From: Pseudomonadota bacterium
Lineage (GTDB): Bacteria; Pseudomonadota; Gammaproteobacteria; Steroidobacterales; Steroidobacteraceae
Direction of reading: 5' to 3'
Length of the DNA stretch: 64,000 bases
Assembly (NCBI GenBank): GCA_023433705.1
Contig: JAEYUC010000022.1
Location: 1 to 64,000, forward strand
In this document: piece after piece, positions 58,856 through 64,000 of the stretch
Numbering within the stretch: the first letter of the stretch is position 1
How the letters are laid out: each line of letters begins with the position of its first letter
Notes under the pieces: model-generated
The model's database searches: none
Told to the model about the DNA's origin: nothing
What the model saw: only the letters and a program-made list of their open reading frames with translations
Position numbers and translations under genes: made by a program

Positions 58856-59353
58856 ATGACCACGGACGCCGAAATCGAAGCGAAATTCTGGAAGGCACTC
58901 GCGGACGACCGCGTCGCGATGCTCGGACTCGAGAGCGAGTCAGGCCGCACGCGCCCGATGTCCGCGCAGATCCTGCACGAGACCCACGAGCGCGGGCCGG
59001 TCTGGTTCTTCAGCGCGAAGGGCACGGAGCTCACGGACGCGATCGGCGCGCCGCGACGCGCGGTGTTGCAGTTTTCGTCCAAGGGGCACGAGTTGTTCGC
59101 GTCGGTGCAGGGCGAACTATCCATCGACAACGATCGCGCGACGATAGACCGGCTGTGGAACCGTTTCGTGGCCGCCTGGTACGAAGGCGGCAAGGACGAT
59201 CCGCGGCTCGCGCTGTTGCGCTTCGAGCCCGATCACGCCGAGGTCTGGCTCAACGAGAACAGCCTGGTCGCCGGCGTGAAGTTGTTGTTAGGCCGGGACC
59301 CGAAAGCCGACTACCGCGACAAGGTCGCCGACCTCCAGATGGGACGTCACTGA
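58856..59353 (+). CDS. Pyridoxamine 5'-phosphate oxidase-fold stress protein
   Basis: 165 residues from ATG 58856. It matches the general-stress-protein-26-like FMN-binding split barrel: FWKALADDRVAMLGLESESGRTRPMSAQI, PVWFFSAKGTELTDAI, VQGELSIDNDRATIDRLWNRFVAAWYEGGKDDPRLALLRFEP and AEVWLNEN. It binds a flavin or similar cofactor; the physiological reaction is unknown. The 3' end overlaps the convergent lipoprotein gene by 7 bases. Confidence 0.85.
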   Translation: MTTDAEIEAKFWKALADDRVAMLGLESESGRTRPMSAQILHETHERGPVWFFSAKGTELTDAIGAPRRAVLQFSSKGHELFASVQGELSIDNDRATIDRLWNRFVAAWYEGGKDDPRLALLRFEPDHAEVWLNENSLVAGVKLLLGRDPKADYRDKVADLQMGRH

Positions 59354-60021
59354 GGGGCGGCGCCGGCCGAAGTGGCGCGAGCCTCGTCGAGCGCCTCGCG
59401 TAGCAGGTCGGCCCACATCCCGAGGGCGCGGCGCGCGTCGGCCGATTCCAGCACCGAATCCTCGATCCGCAGATCGCCCGCGGCACGCACCTTGCCGCGG
59501 TCGATGGCGCGCACCAGCAGTGTTCCGCTGCGCGAGTCGCGCAGATCCATAAGCAGCACGAGTTCGTCCGACGAGACGACGTACGACGGTCGCTGCGTGG
59601 CGGCATCCGCCGGAGACTTGGCGACGCCGAGATTCGAAATCGTGGTGGTCACGCGCAGCGTGTCGGCGCCTGGCTGAGTAGTGAGGCCGTAGCCGTGGTT
59701 CGAGCTGAGCGCGAAGCCGAATATCTCCCGGAACGCCGCCCCCGCCTGCGAGCGGATGCGGGTGAGGTCGTCGGCGGTCAGTCCCGGATTGCGCTGCTCC
59801 CAGCCCTCCTCGAAGCCGATGTCCACGGGATCGAGAATGAGGAGGCGGTACCTGGCCAGGGACACGCCCGGCGCGGCGAGCACGGTGTCGACCCGCGTGG
59901 CCGGCACGCGGACCAGTCCTTGGACCGCCTCCGGATCCGTCGACGCGGACTCGATCGACGCGCAGGCGCACAGCAGCGCGATGATCGGGATCAGGAGAAC
60001 CTGGTGCGAACGTACCGGCAT
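59347..60021 (-). CDS. DUF3313-like lipoprotein
   Basis: 224 residues from ATG 60021, which gives a lipoprotein signal (LLIPIIALLCACAS). The body has YRLLILDPVDIGFEEGWEQRN, AFREIFGFALSS, and LVLLMDLRDSRSGTLLVRAIDRGK, matching DUF3313. It is an outer-membrane lipoprotein of unknown role. It is divergent from nnrS. Confidence 0.75.
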   Translation of the reverse strand: MPVRSHQVLLIPIIALLCACASIESASTDPEAVQGLVRVPATRVDTVLAAPGVSLARYRLLILDPVDIGFEEGWEQRNPGLTADDLTRIRSQAGAAFREIFGFALSSNHGYGLTTQPGADTLRVTTTISNLGVAKSPADAATQRPSYVVSSDELVLLMDLRDSRSGTLLVRAIDRGKVRAAGDLRIEDSVLESADARRALGMWADLLREALDEARATSAGAAPQ

Positions 60022-60142
60022 GTTCCACCGATTCTCGGACTTTGCCCGCGATGCGAAATAGGACCTACGGGATGGCCGAGACATGAATGCCGGCGCAGAC
60101 CACGCGCCCGCCCTTGCGCACGCTGCCAGGAGGTCGCCGGGC

Positions 60143-60154
60143 TGATCTGGATCA
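60143..60154. promoter_or_regulatory. FNR/DNR-type box upstream of nnrS
   Basis: TGATCTGGATCA, a perfect TGAT-N4-ATCA palindrome (extended CTGAT...ATCAG), 36 bases before the nnrS start. It matches the FNR/DNR consensus core and fits anaerobic or NO-responsive activation by the regulator encoded at 62836-63591. Confidence 0.75.
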
Positions 60155-60190
60155 GGGCGAGCGAATCTGGGCCGCGCCAACATCGGTCCC

Positions 60191-61408
60191 ATGAACCATT
60201 CCGCCGACGTTCCCCTGAATTCCACCGCTCACGAAAGCCGCGGCTTCGCGCTGTTCGAAGCCGGTTTCCGTCCGTTTTTCCTGCTCGGCGCGGCCTACGC
60301 GGCGATCACGATTCCGGTCTGGCTGTACCGCTTCGCGCACGCCAGCGTCTCCTTCGGCGAACTGCCCGGCCTCTACTGGCACGTCCACGAAATGCTGTTC
60401 GGCTTCGTGGTCGCGGCCATCGCAGGATTCCTGCTCACCGCGGTGCCGAGCTGGACGGGCTCGCGCGGCTTCGGTGGCCGGCCGCTCATCGCTCTCGTTG
60501 CATTGTGGCTGCTGGGCCGGCTCGCGATGGCGACCGTCGGTGCGGTGCCGTTCTGGATGACGGCCGCGGCGGAACTGGCATTGCTGCCCGGCCTGCTCGT
60601 GCTGGTCGCGCCGCCCGTGATCCGCGCGCGCAATCGCAACATGGCGATCCTCGCCGTGGTCACCGTGCTCTGGCTCATCGATGCCGCATTCATGCAGGCC
60701 GTCCGCCACGGCGACCTCGTGCTCGCGATGGGCGCGTCGCGCGTCGCGATCGGCCTCGTGCTGGTGCTGGTCACGGTGATCGGCGGACGCATCGTGCCCG
60801 CGTTCACCGGCAACGCGCTGCGTCGCGCGGGCCTCGAGCCCGACATCGTCTCCCGCCAGTGGTTAGAGGCGCTCACCATCGGCAGTACCGTTCTCCTCGT
60901 CGTCGTCGACCTCTTCCGGCCCGACGGCCTTGCGGCTGGCATCGTGGCGGCCGTTGCCGCCGTTGCACACGCGCTGCGGCTTTCGGGCTGGAAGAGTTTT
61001 CGCGCACGCGGAGAACCGATCCTGTGGGTCCTGCACGTCGCCTACGCGTGGATCCCGATCGCCCTCGCGCTGAAAGCCTGCCTGCTGCTCGGCGAATTCT
61101 CCTGGGCCGCGAAGTGGCAGCACGCGCTCACCTACGGCGCGTTCGCGACCATGATCCTCGCGGTCATGACGCGCGCGTCGCTCGGCCACACCGGTCGCCC
61201 GCTGGTCGTTTCCCGCGCGATCGCGGTCGCGTACGTCGTGCTCACCGTGGGCGCGCTGCTGCGCGTGTTCGGCGGCGCCGTGTTGCCCGACCATTACCTT
61301 CTGACACTCAGCGCCTCGGGCCTGGCGTGGGTCGTCGCGTTCGCGATCTTCGTATGTGTATACGGGCCCATCCTTATGGCTCCACGCCTCGACGGCAGGC
61401 AAGGTTGA
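60191..61408 (+). CDS. nnrS: NnrS family membrane protein
   Basis: 405 residues, about 12 transmembrane segments. NnrS signatures: FRPFFLLGAAYAAI, YWHVHEMLFGFVVAAIAGFLLTAVPSW, the TGR/GGR core VIGGRIVPAFTGNAL, and MTRASLGHTGRPL. NnrS proteins contain haem and copper and protect against nitric-oxide stress in denitrifiers. It heads a run of same-strand genes (nnrS, hemN 4 bases later, fnr/dnr, norB). Confidence 0.92.
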   Translation: MNHSADVPLNSTAHESRGFALFEAGFRPFFLLGAAYAAITIPVWLYRFAHASVSFGELPGLYWHVHEMLFGFVVAAIAGFLLTAVPSWTGSRGFGGRPLIALVALWLLGRLAMATVGAVPFWMTAAAELALLPGLLVLVAPPVIRARNRNMAILAVVTVLWLIDAAFMQAVRHGDLVLAMGASRVAIGLVLVLVTVIGGRIVPAFTGNALRRAGLEPDIVSRQWLEALTIGSTVLLVVVDLFRPDGLAAGIVAAVAAVAHALRLSGWKSFRARGEPILWVLHVAYAWIPIALALKACLLLGEFSWAAKWQHALTYGAFATMILAVMTRASLGHTGRPLVVSRAIAVAYVVLTVGALLRVFGGAVLPDHYLLTLSASGLAWVVAFAIFVCVYGPILMAPRLDGRQG

Positions 61409-61412
61409 GAAA

Positions 61413-62810
61413 GTGAGCATCCAGACAGGTTTCGACAACGCCCTGCTGGGCCGGTACGACAAACCCGGTCCGCGATACACCTCCTATCCTTCCGCGCTGC
61501 AGTTCTCGCCGGATTTCACGGCGGCGGACCTGCGCCGCGAGGCGATGCGCAGCAACGAGGAGCCGATCCCGCGCGACCTGTCGCTGTACCTGCACGTGCC
61601 TTACTGCTTCTCGCCGTGTTTCTACTGCGGTTGCAACCGCATCATCACGCGCGATCTCGGGCGCGGCACCGTCTACGTCGAACGCATCGTGCGCGAGGCC
61701 GAGCGCGTCGCGCAGATGTTCGATCGCGGACGCGTGGTGCGCCAGCTGCACTTCGGTGGTGGCACACCCAACTTCCTTTCCGCGGAAGCGATCGAACGGC
61801 TGCTCGACAGCTTCGGCCGGAACTTCCGCCTGTCGACGAAACCCGACCGCGATTTTTCGATCGAGCTCGACCCGCGCTGGGTGCGGGAAGGCGACATCGC
61901 CGCGTACGCCGAGATGGGCTTCAACCGCGCGAGCCTCGGCGTGCAGGATTTCGATCACGCGGTGCAGCTCGCGATCAACCGCGTGCAGACCGTCGAGGAG
62001 ACGCTGAAGACGATTGAGGATTGCCGCACCGCCGGCTTCCGCTCGGTCAACGTGGATCTCATCTACGGCCTGCCGCGCCAGACGCCCGGCGGATTCGCCG
62101 CGACGCTCGAGACCATCGTGCGAGCGCGGCCCGACCGCGTTGCCATCTACGGCTACGCGCACATGCCGCAGCTCTTCAAGGCGCAGAGGCAGATAGAGGA
62201 CTCCCAACTACCGGACGCCGCGATGCGCGTGCGGCTGCTGCGGCTCGCGATCGACCGGCTCACGGCGGCGGGTTATCGGCACATCGGCCTCGATCATTTC
62301 GCGCTGCCGGAGGACGACCTCACGCGCGCGCTCGACAGCGACAGCCTGCATCGCAACTTCATGGGTTACACGACCCATGCCGATTGCGACCTGATCGGCC
62401 TCGGCGTGAGCGCGATCAGCCACATCGGCGACAGTTACAGCCAGAACTTTCGCGGACTGCCCGAGTGGGAGTCGGCAGTCGACCAGGATCGCCTGCCCAC
62501 CTGGCGCGGCGTCGCGCTGGACGAGGACGACGTCATCCGCGCCGACGTCATTCAACAGATCATGTGCCGGGGCGCGATCGACCGGGCCGCGATCGAGGAG
62601 CGCTACGACATCGAGTTCGAACACTACTTCGCCGGTGCGCTGGCCTCGCTGGGCGCGCTGGAGAAGGACGGCCTGGTCGAGATCGGCGAGGAACGCATCA
62701 ACGTGACGTCGCGGGGCCGGCTGCTGCTGCGTATGATCGCCATGTGCTTCGACCGCTATATCAACGCGCCGGCCGCGCAGGAGCGTCCGCGTCATTCGCG
62801 CATCATCTGA
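61413..62810 (+). CDS. hemN: Oxygen-independent coproporphyrinogen III dehydrogenase
   Basis: 465 residues from GTG 61413, four bases after nnrS. The radical-SAM cluster motif is CFSPCFYCGC, preceded by LYLHVPYC; then HFGGGTPNFLS, GVQDF, GYAHMPQLFKAQR and HADCDLIGLGVSAIS. It makes protoporphyrinogen IX without oxygen, supplying haem for anaerobic respiration and for NorB. It is co-transcribed with nnrS. Confidence 0.93.
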   Translation: MSIQTGFDNALLGRYDKPGPRYTSYPSALQFSPDFTAADLRREAMRSNEEPIPRDLSLYLHVPYCFSPCFYCGCNRIITRDLGRGTVYVERIVREAERVAQMFDRGRVVRQLHFGGGTPNFLSAEAIERLLDSFGRNFRLSTKPDRDFSIELDPRWVREGDIAAYAEMGFNRASLGVQDFDHAVQLAINRVQTVEETLKTIEDCRTAGFRSVNVDLIYGLPRQTPGGFAATLETIVRARPDRVAIYGYAHMPQLFKAQRQIEDSQLPDAAMRVRLLRLAIDRLTAAGYRHIGLDHFALPEDDLTRALDSDSLHRNFMGYTTHADCDLIGLGVSAISHIGDSYSQNFRGLPEWESAVDQDRLPTWRGVALDEDDVIRADVIQQIMCRGAIDRAAIEERYDIEFEHYFAGALASLGALEKDGLVEIGEERINVTSRGRLLLRMIAMCFDRYINAPAAQERPRHSRII

Positions 62811-62835
62811 CCGCGCCTGTCTTGCCGCGCGGGCG

Positions 62836-63591
62836 GTGGCCGTGAGACCCACGCGCCTGCCCAATCCCGCCGCGGCCGACGACGGCAACGAGTTCGAGTT
62901 CTGCAGCACCTGTGCGTTTTCCGCGGCCTGCCTCGGGCAGGGCTTCGACAAGTCGCGCCTGCGCGAACTGCACATGCTGGTCGAACACGTGGGGCCGTTC
63001 GGCGAGGGCCAGCACATATTCCGCGAAGGCGATCCGTTCGAGGCCATCGCGGCCGTGCGCGCCGGCACGGTGAAGACCTACGTGAACGACGCCGAGGGAC
63101 GCGAGCAGGTGCTCGGGTTCTTCCTGCCCGGCGAGGTGATCGGCCTCAACGCGATCTCGCATTCGAAGTATCCATGCAACGCGGTGGCGCTCGATGACGT
63201 GAGCCTGTGCCGCTTCTCGTTCCCGAACATCGCCGCGCTCGCCGGCCGCGTGCCGGGATTGCAGGCGCAGCTGTTCAAGCTGCTGAGCGAAGACATCGGC
63301 AAAGCCGCCCTGCTCGCCGGCAACTTCACCGCCGACGAACGCATGGCCGCGTTCCTCGTCTCGCTATCCCGCCGCATGGCCGCCCGCGGCGGCTCCTCCA
63401 ACCGCCTGCATCTCGCGATGACCCGCACCGACATCGCCAACTACCTCCGCCTCGCCTCCGAGAGCGTGAGCCGCGGTTTCTCCCGATTGCAGGATGCCGG
63501 CCTGGTCCGCGTGGACCGCCGCGAGATCATGATCTCCGACCCCGCCCGCCTCCAGGACCTCGCGAAGCACATCCTCCGCGAAAACGACTAA
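62836..63591 (+). CDS. FNR/CRP-type regulator (FNR/ANR or DNR class)
   Basis: 251 residues; GTG start at 62836 or 62842. The N-terminal Cys cluster CSTCAFSAAC (C-x2-C-x5-C) plus a Cys in KYPCNAVAL supports a 4Fe-4S oxygen sensor. A cyclic-nucleotide-binding fold (GQHIFREGDPFEAIAAVRAGTVKTY) and a C-terminal HTH (TRTDIANYLRLASESVSRGFSRLQ) with E-SVSR recognition-helix residues follow. It is likely the controller of the boxes at 60143 and 63631. It starts 26 bases after hemN. Confidence 0.9.
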   Translation: MAVRPTRLPNPAAADDGNEFEFCSTCAFSAACLGQGFDKSRLRELHMLVEHVGPFGEGQHIFREGDPFEAIAAVRAGTVKTYVNDAEGREQVLGFFLPGEVIGLNAISHSKYPCNAVALDDVSLCRFSFPNIAALAGRVPGLQAQLFKLLSEDIGKAALLAGNFTADERMAAFLVSLSRRMAARGGSSNRLHLAMTRTDIANYLRLASESVSRGFSRLQDAGLVRVDRREIMISDPARLQDLAKHILREND

Positions 63592-63630
63592 TGGGGACAT
63601 TCCTCGTTTCCTAGCAAACGGGGACAGACC
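63590..63630 (+). repeat. REP-like long palindromic repeat, copy at fnr/dnr stop
   Basis: AATGGGGACATTCCTCGTTT, then CCTAGC, then AAACGGGGACAGACC. It starts within the TAA stop of the regulator gene. It is nearly identical to 37041-37080 and 39371-39411. Confidence 0.8.
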
Positions 63631-63642
63631 TGATCTAGGTCA
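63631..63642. promoter_or_regulatory. FNR/DNR-type box upstream of norB
   Basis: TGATCTAGGTCA, one mismatch from TGAT-N4-ATCA, 58 bases before the norB start and abutting the repeat at 63590-63630. A probable NO/oxygen-responsive activator site. Confidence 0.55.
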
Positions 63643-63699
63643 GGGCACCCAACCAGTACGAAGACCAGCATCTCACCCATCTTCCGGGAGATGCCCAAC

Positions 63700-64000
63700 A
63701 TGACCTCGACTCGCAAACTCTGGATCGCGCTGGCAATCCTGCTGGCCGCCTCTTTCTCCGTGCTGCTGTGGGTGGGTGGTGAAATCCATCGCGTGATGCC
63801 CCCCATCCCGTCGAAAGTAGTCTCCACCGACGGCAGCACGATCTTTACTCGCGCCGACATCGAGAAGGGCCGCCAGGTCTGGCAGTCCATCGGTGGGCAA
63901 CAGCTCGGTTCGATCTGGGGACACGGCGCCTACGTGGCGCCGGACTGGTCCGCGGACTGGCTGCATCGCGAGGCGACCGCGTGGCTCGACATCCTCGCGT
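63700..64000 (+). CDS. norB: Quinol-dependent nitric oxide reductase (partial)
   Basis: The first 100 residues are visible; the gene runs off the window. The start at 63700 has GGGAG at good spacing (ATG 63691 is too close to it). TM1 is KLWIALAILLAASFSVLLWVGGEI. The motifs DIEKGRQVWQSIGGQQLGSIWGHGAYVAPDWSADWLHRE are those of the quinol-dependent NorB (qNor) N-terminal extension. It reduces NO to N2O in the inner membrane. Confidence 0.88.
   Translation, partial: MTSTRKLWIALAILLAASFSVLLWVGGEIHRVMPPIPSKVVSTDGSTIFTRADIEKGRQVWQSIGGQQLGSIWGHGAYVAPDWSADWLHREATAWLDILA

Noticed and set aside
1..64000. CRISPR array, tRNA or rRNA genes
   Set aside because: No regularly spaced repeats of 24-40 bases and no recognisable tRNA cloverleaf or rRNA segment were found by eye; tRNAs could be missed without a scan.

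Overview
The window is GC-rich, densely coding DNA with a Gammaproteobacteria-like gene content. UrcA, NnrS, HemN, an FNR-type regulator and a quinol NO reductase, together with many intergenic palindromes, suggest a Steroidobacter/Xanthomonadales-like soil or water bacterium. That assignment is inference; no rRNA or tRNA gene was recognised.

1-8.1 kb is ordinary chromosome: a cytochrome c/PQQ sugar dehydrogenase, an OmpA-type lipoprotein with a DUF4398 partner, DUF302, transaldolase, a metallo-hydrolase-like protein, a broken toxin-antitoxin pair, an MFS transporter and a secreted alpha/beta hydrolase. 8.1-34.5 kb is an accessory, defence-like region interrupted by house genes (membrane protein, rhomboid, SDR/AraC pair). 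It holds a 1777-aa transglutaminase/DUF4011/SF1 helicase/nuclease, a helicase remnant with an orphan antitoxin, a complete insertion sequence, a 1343-aa STAND-type ATPase with a C-terminal PD-(D/E)xK-like nuclease, an IS481 remnant, a pentapeptide-repeat membrane protein, a TerB-like/BRCT protein, and a two-gene operon of a 1493-aa SF1 helicase-nuclease with a degenerate J-domain protein. That operon lies between a decayed copy of the fusA leader plus first codons (29308-29445) and the working fusA leader and start (34775-34925). This geometry suggests an element inserted in the 5' end of fusA that restored the gene with its own copy.

34.9-64 kb returns to chromosomal content: stand-alone EF-G, a HigBA-like toxin-antitoxin pair, phospholipase D lipoprotein, DUF72, a proline-rich exported protein and a TPR/beta-barrel protein, CBS protein, PbpG, a cysteine synthase-glutaredoxin fusion, an ECF sigma/anti-sigma pair, a large hybrid sensor kinase, DedA, serine deaminase, AraC regulators, UrcA, and at the end a nitric-oxide cluster (nnrS, hemN, fnr/dnr, norB) with FNR-type boxes before nnrS and norB.

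Two dispersed palindromic repeat families run through the window. One (GACGTTCCAGCTGGAACGTC) is in the first third. The other is a REP-like family built on GGGGACAGACTT, or AATGGGGACATTCC paired with GGGGACAGACC, in the second half. Its long form sits exactly on the TAA stop codon of three different genes.
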